Assembly: GCF_009730915.1 (NCBI RefSeq)
Contig: NC_052481.1
Coordinates: 22,456,233 to 22,520,232 of the forward strand
From: Dioscorea cayenensis subsp. rotundata
Taxonomy: Eukaryota > Streptophyta > Magnoliopsida > Dioscoreales > Dioscoreaceae
DNA: 64,000 nucleotides
Direction of reading: 5' to 3'
This document shows positions 36,776 through 49,983 of this stretch, piece after piece. Numbering within the stretch: the first letter of the stretch is position 1; every line of letters begins with the position of its first letter. The notes below the pieces were generated by a model. The model was not told where the DNA came from and made no database searches. It was given only the letters and a program-made list of their open reading frames with translations. The position numbers and the translations under genes were made by a program.

Positions 36776-39700
36776 TTAAGAGGGTTAGTATTTTATTTTA
36801 CTATTTTAAATAACGGAGAATTCTATTTATAATTTATCCAACTTTCTTTAAAAAAATATATATAACAAATGAATCTTATATATAATGTTTTATTTTTTCT
36901 TTTTTTTACTTTTTTTTTAATACAAATATGGATAAGTCATGTGTTAAGAATGTCCGCATGTGAGAAGTGCAAACATAAGCTTTACAATATTTGTACCCTC
37001 ACTCTATGTTCGTTGAGGTTTGAACCTACTTCCTTAGCAAGACATGCACATCCTACACGTATATATGACTTAATGCGAATAGACAAAATGATAATTGGTT
37101 TTTTTTTTCACTTTTCATGTTTGGTTTTATTTTTTAAAAAAAAGTGAAAGAACAAACAATTAATCATAAATTAATCAGAGTGATCATTTTTACATCATTT
37201 TAATAATGTTATATTTCCTTTCCTTCCTCATCTTCTTCATGAACTTAGCCTTGGTTTAGGGTTCAAACATACATATAGGTTCTTCTTACCTTCAAAGTGA
37301 ATTCTATAACAACACAAATCCAAATCCAAGTTGGTGAAACTTCATTTCCATCAATTTAATTCATGCATCATCCTTAAAAAATTATTACTCACACAAACCT
37401 TGTCTTGTGATCTCTATCCACATTATACACAGAGATTACTTACATGACAATAAAACAAATATCATCTTAATCATAGATATTCAAAAACAAAATATTTTTT
37501 TATCAAAATGAGGTTATTTTGTTTTTTTTTTAAATAAATATAATTTTTAAATTACAAGAAAAGATAACATGAAAAGTACAACCTAACATACACTAAACTT
37601 AAAAAAAATAATTTGAAGTAGAGTTATAAAATAAAGATCAAATAGCGAACAACAATTTAAAATAATCAATAAATAATTTTTTTTAATAATTACAATATAG
37701 TTATATATATATATATAAAATAGAAAAGTCATTTACAGATGTTCGATGCTAATCTAATAACTCTTTGAAGGACGTCCATAGATTTTTAAACTGTATGTAC
37801 CCTCAAGAGACGGCACTCGTATACATGTGTATACACATGTTATTTTAAATGTTGGTTGGGAGGTGAGGACTTTTGAAGAAGATGCTGACAAAATGACGTA
37901 AATAGTCCTGAGTTTCAGGGACTCTGCCTAAATTTTAAATCCATAAGAGCAAAACATTGAAGGCCGTGTTTAGAGTTGGAGATATAAACATTTATTGCAC
38001 TCAAATACTATATATATATATATATATACTTTAATTGCAATGTTTTCAATCAACATCTTTCTATGTGCCCCCCACGTGCCATTAACTTCTTTGAAATTCT
38101 CTTCCTCACCAAACTATTCTTTCTTCTTCTTCTTCCTAAACAATATTAATGTATATGTTTCATATAAAAAGATAAATGTATATATTTTATGTGAATATGT
38201 TTGTATATATAATCAATAGGAATATTTTTCATTTATTTGATTTTCCTAATTTTGGTTGATTCAAATCTAAGATTATAGAAAACCGAATAAGGAACATATC
38301 ATTTATATTCCTTGTCATGGTTGAGATGCGAGAGAATCATTAAAAAACATATATATAATAGTATAAAGATGTTATGTTATTAATATAATTTTTGCATATA
38401 TTTAAGTAAAAAAATACTTTAAAAAAATTAATCAAACATTTTATCAAGCAACTCCATGAAATAAAGAAACAAAAAATAATGAGCTACCGCATTGAAGATT
38501 TAATTTATAATATTTTTATTGCATGAACTAATAGTTTGATAATTATATAACTAAGAAAAACATATAAAAGTTTTAAACTATGAATTGAATATTTTCTAGT
38601 ATATAAATATTAAAATTATAGATATATTATGAATATAATTCAAAATTTTTACTTTTTGAGTAAGCAGGAGAGAATTTTCCAAAGGTAATACTAACATAAA
38701 ATATTAAAAAAAATTACCAACAAAGATATATATATATATATATATATAGTTAAAGAAATTAACCAACACATTCATCTTGTCTCCCAGCAATAATGAATAG
38801 CCCAAGACTTAGGTTGAATAATTAACCCTCACAATAGCCTCCATTTAATGATCATTTGCTGAAAAATTAATTCAAAATCAGGCATTAAATATTTTATTTG
38901 TTTATTTATTTATTTTATTTGAGTGGGAGAAAAAGCATCAATTGGATGATTCATCCAAGCCATTGAAATAGTGGTCCAAATTCATAGTGATATATATCTG
39001 GCATGACCTAACTTGGCAATGGGTACACTTGTTGCTTCATATGTTTACCTTGCAATTTAAGGACACGCCCTACAAGAAAATGGTTAATTTTTGGAGTGTT
39101 TCTATGCTTGTATTTTATTAGAATGAAGTGTGACACACCAACCTTCTTGTCCTTCAAAATTTTACTTATTTTTATCTTGCATATATTGGCACATAGTTAG
39201 GATATGTTTTACTTAGAGACTATTTATTTGAATAAAAACATTATATTCCTTTACTGTCCTTATCCCTAAAAGTTGCAAGGATATATTTGTCTTAATAATA
39301 TGGGGTATTAAGGTATAATTAGGGAATCCAATGGTTTTTTCACTTACGGAACTTTAATTTACTATTTTTATATTAGTGCAAGTCAAAATCCTAATTTTGT
39401 GAGTCTATGGGATTAAAAAACTCATTCCACATTTATATTGGAGTGACCAAGTACTGGATTTGGAGATCTATACGGTAATTTTTTTTATTTATTACTAGTA
39501 ATTTAATGGTTATTTAATTTTAGATAACAACACAATTTTTAATATATATATATATAATAATAATAATAATAATCCTATATAATGAAAAACAACCTACTAG
39601 TGTAATTGCAAAAAATTCACATCGTGAGAGGTCTACTTTTATCAATGGTCACTCGATCTATTGATATTGGATTTTTAAAAATAATTTAAGATCAAACCCT

Positions 39701-40830
39701 AAAATCCATTTGAATTGAGGGTAAAAATATTTATTGAGTTTGTTCCATATTTGTACAAATTCCTAAATTTATTCAAAAAAGAGAGACATACTCTTATAAT
39801 AGATTGCCAGTAAACTAATATCAAATAAGTCTAGAGCCAGTGACCGGCTCTAGGATCCCAGTGATGAAAAGATTAAGAAAGAAACCTAATATTTTTCATT
39901 AGAAATATTGAAATTAGTATAATTTTTTTTGGTCAATGTCATTCTTTTAGGTGTTTAATTAATTATTTTCATTGCACACAAAAAGAGTGATGCATGCTTG
40001 TTATTGCAACCAGTACAAAGTGACCCACAGTGTGTCCAACCCATCATCAAATTGGATCCAACCAAACACTCTCACCATCTTCCCATTATTATTATTTATA
40101 TGGAACCCACAAACCTTCATCAACATTGATGGCATGGCATGGCAGCTGGTCCATTGCATTTGCACCTCCAAAAATTGAAAAAGAAAAAGAAAAATCATGG
40201 CTTTTAATTATTAATAAAAAGAAGAAAGTGAAGACTTTTCAACAAAAAAAAATAATAAAATAAAATTACACAACAACTACACAAGCAAAAGAAAAGCAAA
40301 GAATAGAAGCCTCTCTTCAGTAGATCCTTGGCTTCAAAGTAATATTCAAAGCTTTAGCTTTCACTCCAAACTCCTAGAAACCCTAAAAAGTCCAACTTTA
40401 AAGATAGAAAAAAAACATCTGTGAGGGTGAGTGTGTGTGGAAACCCTAGGTCTTAATTAAGTTGGTCTTATTTATGGCTATCTCTGAGGTGGCAGATACC
40501 TCCATTCAAGGTTCCATTTAAGTTCTCTACTGAAGGGTAGTTCAACCCTTTAAACTCTCTTACTCTACTCCATTTACTAGCCAGTGCAATGCAACTCATT
40601 CAAAAATGAATGGCATGAAAGAGATGGTGGTGATGGAGCCATGGCATCTACATGCATGATTATCATGTATATATAATGGTATATATATATATAATAAAAA
40701 GAGGAAGATAGAGGTCATTTTCTTATCTTGGTGTCTAAAGCAAGGATGGCTCTGATTCAAGTGGTGCTGGTGAAGGTCTCTTAGAGATTTAATTAGTGAC
40801 TTTAGAACCACCAATATGAGACTTAAAGTG
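36776..40830. other. AT-rich intergenic DNA, no gene seen
   Basis: Four kilobases of mostly A/T-rich DNA with (TA)n runs at about 37705-37720, 38010-38028, 38730-38748 and 40680-40692. The open frames at 36869-37147, 37995-38219 and 39972-40263 are short, rich in F/I/Y or K, and show no domain. The part next to 40830 may hold the promoter and leader of the neprosin-like gene; no TATA box was assigned. Confidence 0.4.
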
Positions 40831-40858
40831 CATGTCTCTTTTGGCACTAAAAGCCATG

Positions 40859-40946
40859 GAGATTTTCATGAGAAGAAGAAGAAGAAGAAGAAGAGATCAT
40901 CAACTCTCTTGCTGTTCTATTAGCTCTTCTTCTTCTTCTTCTTCTT

Positions 40947-40976
<30 letters not shown>
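40859..40976. repeat. (AAG)n and (CTT)n microsatellite pair
   Basis: An (AGA)n run at about 40872-40893 is followed by a (CTT)n run of about 17 units at about 40927-40976. The two can pair as a hairpin. They lie just upstream of, or within, the start of the neprosin-like gene, depending on which ATG is used. Confidence 0.8.
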
Positions 40977-40984
<8 letters not shown>

Positions 40985-40990
40985 TTAAAC

Positions 40991-42931
40991 ATGTCTTCTT
41001 TTCTTTCTCTTTTTCTTCTTCTTCTTCTTCTCTTTGTTTCTTGTGATGCTTTCAATCACACTAGCTCAAGAAGGATCTCTTCTCTAAAGCTTGCCAGGAT
41101 TCAGAAACATTTGGATAAGATCAATAAACCTCCTGTGAGATCAATCCAAGTAAGTCTATATATTTACATTATATATACATATATCTTTTGATTTATCTAA
41201 TTAACCTTGTTCTTATGATCATTATAAATATATACAGAGCTTGGATGGAGATATAATAGATTGTGTACACAAGCATAAACAACCAGCACTTGATCATCCA
41301 TTGCTAAAGAACCACAAGATTCAGGTTTATATATATATATATATATATATATTTCAATGTGTTTGTTATCTATCTTCTGAAGTTGATTGAAATACTGTTC
41401 TCTATTTTGTTGCTTTTGTTGAAGAGAGTGGCACCAGAGAAGCCAAAGTTTAAAGATGCCAGGCATCCAAGAAACTACACAGATACCATTAAAAATGCTT
41501 GGCAGACATGGCACCACTCCGGCCACTGCCCAAAGGGCACGGTACCAATACGGAGAAGCTCGGTCGACGATGTCTTGAGAGCCAAGTCCTTATATCATTA
41601 CGGCAAGAAACAACGCCGTCCCCGGCCTCTCGCTCGATCAATCGATGCTCCTGATGTTGTCAGTGGCAATGGCCATGAGGTATATATATATCATCAATTT
41701 ACATTTGATAACTTCATTCAACATAAACATAATGTTGAAAATATGAAATACATGAACAATATTGATGGATTAAATTCTTGTTGGTTATTTATTTATTTAT
41801 TTTTTTTTTGTTGAAAAGCATGCAATAGCATACACTGGAGAATCACAAGAAGTTTATGGAGCTAGAGCAACTATAAATGTTTGGGATCCATCCATTGAAG
41901 TTGTGAATGAGTTTAGTCTTTCTCAGATCTGGATCCTTTCTGGTTCTTTTGATGGTTCTGATCTCAATAGCATTGAAGCTGGTTGGCAGGTACCATCACT
42001 CTTCCTCTCTCTTTTAACTTGGTCAAAACTTGCATTCTTAGTCAACTCTCCCTTGTTTGACTTTTAAAATGTTAAAAAAATAGTGACTGATAAGTTCTAA
42101 CAAATCTATATGACTAAATCTGATGGTTTTTATTTATATAAAATGTAATTTAAAAAACAAAAAAGAAAGAAAGAAAGAAAGAAAAGAGTTGGCATGCTTA
42201 AGTTACTTAATAAAGTTAGTAGGAAAGGGACAGGACTAAACTTAATGAAAGTGACCAAGCTTTCAGCTTTGTATATCTAAATGCATGGATTATAGAGGGT
42301 TTCATGATTTGAGCCACAACTTTACATTGGGGACCCCCTTACTTTTTAATAAGTTTTATTTGTGGTTGTGTAATCATCAAAGCCACAATAAAAAGTTAGT
42401 GGGTATAATCAAAAGATGGACATAGACATTGTGAGAAAACATCATTTTGTCTCTTCCCCCATCATTTTATCTATTTAAAAATAATAATATTCTTTTTTAT
42501 GAGAAAATTATTTTATTAATGGTTAATTAAATCAACATTTTATTTAAGAATTATTTATTTATTTATTTTATTTCTGAAACATGTGGTTTCTTTCTAGTCA
42601 GGTCAGCCCTGAGCTTTATGGAGACAGCAGGCCGAGGCTGTTTACTTACTGGACAGTGAGCTTCTTTTTCATTCATTCTTTTTTTTTTTTTAATTATTTG
42701 ATTTTTTATTTTTAACATATATATTTTCCATTTAAAATTATGAATATTAAAAATGAAATATTTTTCAGAGTGATGCTTATGAAGCAACAGGATGTTACAA
42801 CCTCCTATGTTCTGGTTTTGTGCAAACAAATAACAAGATTGCCATTGGAGCTGCCATTTCCCCTGTTTCAGCTTTCTCTGGCAGCCAATATGATATCTCC
42901 ATCCTCATTTGGAAGGTAATTAATACCCTTC

Positions 42932-42976
<45 letters not shown>

Positions 42977-43633
42977 GAACAATTGCTTTATTTGTATAAA
43001 GTCTATACTAAATTCTCATCAACGTCATTAGAAGAGAGTCAAACCTTAACAATAAAGACGATCACACTACCATCCGGTTATTGCGCCGGTGGTAGGTAAT
43101 AACCTTTAATTTTTTTCTAGTTCCCATTTGCATTAATATATAAAAATATACACACCTATTAACATATATGAATTCATATATGCTTTTAATTATATATATA
43201 TGAAACTTGAAAGAAAGAGGTGATGAGAACTGAGAAGTTGGTGTTAAAAAAACAGGATCCAAAGGTGGGGAATTGGTGGATGAGCTTTGGAGACAACACA
43301 CTGGTGGGGTACTGGCCAGCAGAGTTATTTACTCACTTAACCGACCATGCCAGCATGGTAGAATGGGGTGGTGAGGTTGTCAACATGAAGCCCAATGGGG
43401 CCCACACTTCCACACAGATGGGTTCCGGCCACTTCGCCGACGCCGGCTTTGCTCAGGCCAGCTACTTCCGCAACCTTGAACTAGTTGATGCTGATAACAG
43501 TCTTAGCTCAGTCCAGTCTATCTCCACACTTGCTGAGAATACCAACTGTTATAATATCATTAGCTCTTCTAATCAAGACTGGGGAACTTTCTTCTACTTT
43601 GGAGGACCTGGCAACAACCCTAAATGCCCTTAG
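40991..43633 (+). CDS. Secreted neprosin/DUF239-domain protein, seven exons
   Basis: The family is named after neprosin, a prolyl endopeptidase of pitcher-plant fluid, but most plant members have no known substrate. Exons are 40991-41149, 41238-41324, 41425-41679, 41819-41989, 42602-42655, 42769-42915 and 43256-43633, all phase 0, giving 416 aa. A signal peptide is clear at residues 1-20 ([20 protein letters not shown]). The activation-peptide-like part has LKNHKIQ; the DUF239 part has YTG..VYGA, then [19 protein letters not shown], then [18 protein letters not shown] and WGGEV near the end. The ATG at 40991 was chosen because it starts the signal peptide. Upstream in-frame ATGs at 40832 and 40856 would add Arg- and Ser-runs encoded by the microsatellites. 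The likely destination is the secretory pathway or cell wall. Confidence 0.88.
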
Positions 43634-44073
43634 AACTTTCCATCTTTCTCTACTTTATTTTTACTTTTATTTTTTTCTTTCGTTCTTTGAGTTAATCAAT
43701 TATTAACCACTGCTAATTCTTGTTTTTTTTTTTTATTTCACTTTTAAGTTGATGGATGAAATGTGAAAAAGAAAAAGGTTATATTAATGTTTTTGTTTCC
43801 ATGTGTTTCTTTTATATTGTGTAAAAACATGCAATGTTATAGTATGGAATCCTTTTTTTTTTTAAAGCTGATCACTGTTCTATGCTGCTAAAAATTCTTT
43901 GAAAATTAAGATTAAATGATATTCACACTGAAATGAAGAGATAGTGTGAAGAATTTATAAGCACAATGACTGAATTATATCATGATGTCTAAGAAGAACA
44001 AATGGAAGTCTCTTCACAAACATAACCTCTTATACCGATCAAAAACTAAGTCTTTTAAACTAAATAAAAATGC
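43634..44073. other. Convergent spacer, neprosin-like and eL21 3' ends
   Basis: T-rich 3' UTR of the neprosin-like gene and the A-rich 3' UTR of the minus-strand eL21 gene. Nothing else seen. Confidence 0.4.
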
Positions 44074-45949
44074 TTAATAACCTCCCTTGAGATCGTTAAC
44101 GACATCGTAAGGAATTGGAGTGACGGTTTCCAGAGTGGCTCCTTCAACCATGAACCCGGGTTTGGGACCCTCTGGTTGACGCTTTGTGCTGATAACCTCA
44201 CCATGAGCCTTGGCTTCGGCTTTCAGCTGATCATTTTTTTTAATCCTCAAGCAGAACTCCTCGGAGCACCTGGATGGCTGAACGTGCTCCACACGGACAT
44301 GAATCCTTTTTCTAATAATCCGGTTACCGACCTGGTGAATGAAAAAGATAGTAATAGATATAATAAGTAGGTAAAACAACACCGAGCACCTTGTCACAGA
44401 TTGCTATGATCAAATTCATTTGAGCATATAAACCCTATATGTACAAGTTCAAAAGCAAACATTCATTGATGAATCATTTGCTTTTATAGGTGTACAGAGT
44501 ATGGATGGAAGTTTGTTCAAATATTCATGAAAAGTTTTTGATTAAATGATTTTAAAGAATTTGGGTATCAAGCTATTTCTCATAAAGGGGTTTAGCACTC
44601 ACTACATCCATGCTAGCTGATAACTTATGCTGCTAACATTGAAGATGCTACCATTTTAAATAAAATCTCTAGCTTACTGCATTTTAATTTGGAGCATTTT
44701 ATCGCTTCAATAAAAAATGCACTTCCCATTTAAATCAGGGAATAAAATTAAAGCTCAACGAAACAAAACCAAATAATAGAGTGAAAAGAATGGAAAAACA
44801 AACACACAAAAGATAGCCCAGAGTCTACCAATTTAATAAGAAAGCAAATGATTACGCAGAAAAATAAATCAGATACACGGGATACTACTCAGATATTAGC
44901 TAGACAATCAGAGTGTTGTGAGTACAATGAAGAATAATTTAATTATCAAATGCAAACCACCCAATTTAACTAACAATCAGGTGAAATACTCAAGACAGAA
45001 ATGACAACTAGTTCTGGTTTGGATCTACAACTACCCCAGCATTCATACTCACATTGAAGATGTGGGGATCTAAGACTCAACACTGACATCCAGAGTTCAC
45101 CAGACCACGCGATATTTATTAAACCAAAGCCCACCATTTTTAATAAGAAACCAAATAATCATGAGGATGCTAACTATATATTCTGCATCTTGTGATTATA
45201 AGAAAGTAAATTTTGATAAGCAAATGCATCAAACCCATCTTCCCAAATCATCAAACACAATGTCGAAGACACTCAGAGATGACAACTAGTTCTAATTTTA
45301 ATCCATGGGTCCTGCAATCATACTCAAATTGAAGATGCTGGATTGATCTAAGACTCTACACTAGGACTCCAAGTTGGCAAGGCCACACATTATTTACTAA
45401 ACCTCTATTTAGCCAAACACAATAAAACTTTGGAAGTAGATTTATTGAAGAAGCTAACATTATAACCACAAATGAAGCCATAAAAGCAACAGATCACCAA
45501 AAAGGTGACACCTTTAAGGCATGCAAAGAGCAAGGACAACTAAATGCAAGAAATTTACCTAAATAAACAGCAAAGCTAGTAACAAAGAGATGTTTTTTTC
45601 AAGAATCACACCAAATCTCTATATCCGAAACGCTAATATATGGCAAGCCAAAGGCAAAGAGCTATCATCAGAACCATTTGAATCCAAACAAAAAGAGGTT
45701 TTGGATCCCTACCTGCTTGTTGATCTCGACGCCAATGGCGCGCTTGGTGATGTTCCAGACCTTGCCGGTGCGGCCATGATAGAACTTGTGCGGCATGCCC
45801 TTGTGGACGGCACCATTCACCTTGACATCCACGTAGTCTCCGATCTTGTACGTCCTCAGGTACGTCGTCAGCGGGATGTAGCCCTTCTTTCTGAACGGCC
45901 GCGCAAACAGGTCCCGCGTGCGCGACCTCACCCCGTGCCCGGCCGGCAT
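44074..45949 (-). CDS. RPL21: 60S ribosomal protein eL21
   Basis: A structural protein of the large cytosolic ribosomal subunit. Two exons, 45949-45713 (79 codons) and 44331-44074 (85 codons plus stop), separated by a 1381-nt GT-AG intron at phase 0, give 164 aa, exactly the plant family length. The sequence is unmistakable: [19 protein letters not shown] at the start, [10 protein letters not shown] and GVEINKQ at the exon border, [18 protein letters not shown] after it, and the terminal [16 protein letters not shown]. The start codon lies in a CG-rich block unlike the surrounding DNA, typical of a highly expressed housekeeping gene. Telo-box-like words lie just upstream. The minus-strand gene is convergent with the neprosin-like gene. 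Confidence 0.97.
44990..45410. repeat. Diverged tandem duplication inside the eL21 intron
   Basis: About 44998-45125 and 45268-45405 share the order GACAACTAGTTCT, CATACTCA.ATTGAAGATG, GATCTAAGACTC.ACACT, CCA.AGTT, and T.TTTA.TAAACC. Spacing is about 275 bp. No coding sense; it is an old local duplication or two copies of one element. Confidence 0.6.
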
Positions 45950-46014
45950 CCTCGCTTCTCTTCTCGCCTCCCTCGCCGCCGAACGGAGAAGTAGAGGTGG
46001 AGACGAAGAGATCG

Positions 46015-46038
46015 AAACCCTAGCGAGCGAGGGTTTCT
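46015..46038 (-). promoter_or_regulatory. Telo-box-like motifs of the eL21 promoter
   Basis: AAACCCTAG at 46015-46023 (plus strand) and AAACCC on the minus strand at about 46031-46037 lie 66-90 nt upstream of the eL21 start codon. Telo-boxes (AAACCCTAA) in this position are established in plant ribosomal-protein promoters. The match is to the core, not the full consensus. Confidence 0.5.
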
Positions 46039-46049
46039 GATTTTATACG

Positions 46050-47127
46050 ATCTTTTTCAGTAAATATCAGCCGTCCATCTATGTCTTCTATTTTTAGATT
46101 AAATCCAGGCCATTTATTTATTCCTTAAAGCCGGTGGATGGAGCACCGTGGTTGGTGGTGATCGTCATTTGATTGGTATGTTGGATTAACGATTGATATT
46201 GAAGCCGTTTGGTGAACCACCGTTGTTTGATTTCTTTGATTAATCTTGACCGTTCGATGTGTTTGTTGGATAAACGGCAATTCTTTGATCATGTCATTAA
46301 AATCTTCAAATATGGAAAAACTTTCCTTTGTTAATGTATATGCTGCCAAAATTATTTGGTTAGAGTGGTAAAAAGCCTTAGCACGTGTCACTTGCGGCAA
46401 TCATGCAGAATAATGAGGGTTCAAATATTTATTAAAATAATTAAATTTACTGGTGATATTGCATCACTTTCTCAGGTGTGGTTCATAAGGTAAATACGCA
46501 TTTAAACCATTAACTTATATACATCGTCACCTCTTAGCAGGTGTGTAAATTTAATGGTGATATTGCATCCTTATATGTGACTTTACAAATTGATTATACT
46601 CTTCTCAAAATTTTAATAAGCAAAAATAATAAAAAAAATTATAGTTTCACACGCTCTGTTATATATCTTCATTCTGTTTTTGTTCTTTCTTTGTTTATAT
46701 TTCTTTGTTCTTTGTTTTTTGTTTTTTTTTTCATTTTTTTCTTTTGGTGCAGTTGTGTGACTTATACATCTTCGTTATAATAATTGTTTATATATTTTTT
46801 CGCATGCCTTATGTTTTCTATTTTACTTGTTGTAGCTATGTTTTGGGTTGGGAAACCAAATTTTAATTCAATACAACAAAGTTTTTTTTTTCACTCAAAA
46901 TAATTAACCGGTTGAAACTCCATTTGCAATTCACAAATACTTCATAAGCCCCTACTAAAGTTTAACTGATTAATTCCCAAATGAACTTGATCTGCTAATA
47001 AAAAGAAAATTAAACAAGAAAAAAAAAAGAGGAAAAATCTAAATTATTTTCATTACAGCGAGTATTACTAATTTCAAGTCTAGTTCAATGGCCATAATTA
47101 TACACTAATCTTTCACCAATAAACCAA
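46050..47127. other. Upstream DNA of eL21 and 3' flank of coiled-coil gene
   Basis: No gene supported. The 46541-46780 open frame falls in T-rich low-complexity DNA. Two GGTG(T)-AAATTTA(A)TGGTGATATTGCATC words near 46440-46470 and 46540-46570 form a short direct repeat. Confidence 0.35.
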
Positions 47128-47909
47128 TTAAGGAATAATTCTACAACGCAAGCTTCTCCGAGTACTCTTTCTACCAAGATTGCTTCTCTTTGAATTGCTA
47201 AGAATTCTCAAGCTTTGCCTCAAAATATCAATCTCTCTATCCTTCTTCATCCCTTCCATTTGCATGCCTGTCAAACTTCTTCTCAGTCCTTCAATCATCT
47301 CCTCCTTTGCTTTCAACTCTCTTTCCAATCTCTCCACCATCTCTCCTTGTTCTCCCAAATAAAATCTCTCCCCTTTTCCAAAATAAAAATTTTAATCTTA
47401 TCATATTATATAAACCATTAAATCTTCTGTAAAAAGGAAAAATTACCTTGGTGAGTAGTAAGAATGAGATGATCAAGCTCAGTCTTGATAGCATGGTAAA
47501 GTTGTTTCCACTTCTCTACAGCTTCTTCTCTTCTTGCCTTCTCCTCCAACTGCTCAACAATGAACTCACTTCCCATTCTTATCCATCCTTTATCTTCTCT
47601 AAACTCCATCACTTCCTTTTCAAGACTCCTTATCCTCTCCATATGTTTCTCCTTTTCCACTTCCCATTCTTCCCACTTCTCCTCATGAACTCTAGTTTCT
47701 TTCTCTCTTTCTCTTTTCATCACTTGAATCTCCTTCTCCAATGCTTTCACTTCCTTTCCTCTACTCCTACATTTGCTAATAAGCATTCCCATATCCACTT
47801 TCTCTAGATCTACTTGTGATGATAATAATAAAGAGGAATAGATGGGGAGTGTTGTCACTTTTAAAGGTGGAGAAGGTGGCCAGGGAATCTCATTGCTGTG
47901 GAACAACAA
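47128..47909 (-). CDS. Coiled-coil protein of unknown function, two exons
   Basis: Exons 47909-47447 and 47372-47128 join at phase 1 across a 74-nt intron (GTAATT...AAAAG) to give 235 aa. After about 35 Pro/Leu-rich residues the protein is almost wholly charged heptad-like sequence (EVKALEKEIQVMKRERE, then EKWEEWEVEKEKHMERIRSLEKEV, read in pieces), a long coiled coil. A conserved-looking core WIRMGSEFIVEQLEE..AVEKWKQLYHAIK interrupts it. The C-terminus is basic (SNLGRKSTRRSLRCR) and could bind nucleic acid or be a nuclear signal. No enzyme motif is present and I do not recognise the family. The first ATG of the open frame was taken as the start; a later Met (KVDMGML) is possible. Confidence 0.65.
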
Positions 47910-49952
47910 ACACTTGCTTCATGTCATGAATTTTTCTTGTTTAATTTAATTTTTATTTATTTTATTTATTTATTTATTTATATGTTTGTTTGTTTTACAT
48001 GGAGATGAAATCATAAATGAAGGTGACAAAGGTGCGTGAATGGTCGCGCTCCACCATTGCACTCAATTTATTCTCATTCTTTTCACTCATTCTTGTTTGC
48101 TTAAAGAAATGCAGAAAAAAAAAAAAGTTACTGTCTTTCTCTTTTTCACAGTCTAGTGTTTAATTTGTTATGATGTTATCTTTGTTTTTTTCTTATATAT
48201 ATTTTTTTTTATTTTTTTGCCATTTGTATTGTATATATATGTGGGATTAATTAGTTTATGAGAATTTAATGGAAATATAAATACAGTGTGTTTTATTGAC
48301 ATGGGTGTACTCTTTAGAGACAGAGTTAGTACTGAAAAGTCAAGGATTTGCAGCTTTCTTTTTGCTTGTTTGTGGCCATTTCCATGTGCTCTGCCAAACT
48401 TAGTTACTGTTTTTCTTTTAATGAAAACTCTTGTTTATTATTTATTTATTTTTTTTTCAATTATTTTTTTATGAAAACCTTAATATATATACATAAATAT
48501 ATATGTAAATGTATGTAAGCATGATGTGTAATGCTTTGGAATTGGAGAAGAGTTAGATCAGGAACTCAAGTGTAATTTATGTGTGTACTTGTATTGAGGG
48601 CATGTCATTTCATGAAAGGCCCACATTCTCTTCACTGTGGATTAATATTGACTTTTTATTCTCCCTTTTTAATTATTATTTTATTTCAGAAATTGTTTCA
48701 ATGTACGCAATTTTCCCATTATATGTGGTCCATTTATTTATTTATTTATTCTTTGTTACATCCCATCATATTCATTTAATTCAATTATAGGAAAATATTA
48801 CTACTTGTTGTATTAAACAAAAAAAATTAGATTCTTGCCATAAGATAGTGAATGTTTTATTCATAAAACAGAAAAAAAATTATAAATAACTCATGCAAAA
48901 AAAAATAGTGTAGAATTAAATATTTTAATAAAAAAAATTTAGTACTTTATGTGATGATCCTTAAAGTTCTCTAACACTGATTACTATTTTCTAAAAACTT
49001 CATTATTAAAAAAAAAATACTCGATTGATCATAAGAAAGAATATTGCGTTTTGTGGTACACATGTTGAACTTTTATGTATGTTTTTTTTTGAACTTATGA
49101 TTGTAATAATTAAGTTGATGAATATTTGCTCAATGAGAATTATTATCGAGAAGAAAAAAAAAAATAGCAAAAGCTATGTGATTTATTAAAAAAATAAAAA
49201 CCATGTTTTCATAAACAACATATCAATTTAATGGTTACAATAAACCGGTTGTTGTTTATACATAATTGCATTTATTAAGGTCTATGATCTCTATAAATAA
49301 TGCTAATATAATACTTAATACTCCAAGGCTTCTTATTATATTATTTCGTACATACATCTCTTTATAAAGTTTCTAATATTCAAAACTATTAAACCAATAA
49401 GAAGAAGAAAAAGAATCCAATCCAACAACTTAATATAATTTATTCAAAAGAGTAGGCAGATAATGTCATTGGATTCCTTCCTAATTTATTAAACCCAACC
49501 TCATATAGATGTAGTGTGACTCCATAATTCAACATTATGGTTACTTAGATAGGTAGGTAGGTGTTATATAATTTTTAGCACATAAATATGAATTAATTAA
49601 GAACAATATAAAATTAAATCAATCAAAATAAAGAGGAAGATGGAAGAGATGGGTGTCATTTGTGAATATGGTCATGGGCCATGTTAGTTGTGATGTAAGT
49701 TGACAAAATGGCACAATAATGAAGACATGGTCCTGTGTTCATAGCTAACAAAGTCTATAGGGACATTTGAGTTAGTCTTGGTTTCATGTAGCCCTTGTCA
49801 ATCTATGTACCTATTGATTGTAAGTTCTATCCACCGTTGCTTGTAGTCTTTCGATATTGATCTAATTATTAACAATATATATAATAAAATAAATAAATTT
49901 TACAATTTTTTGGAATTTGAATTACTTGACTATTTAAAAATAAAAAATAAAA

Positions 49953-49983
<31 letters not shown>

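Noticed and set aside
40859-40976. Trinucleotide runs as a CRISPR-like or regulatory array
   Set aside because: They are plain AAG/CTT microsatellites without spacers.
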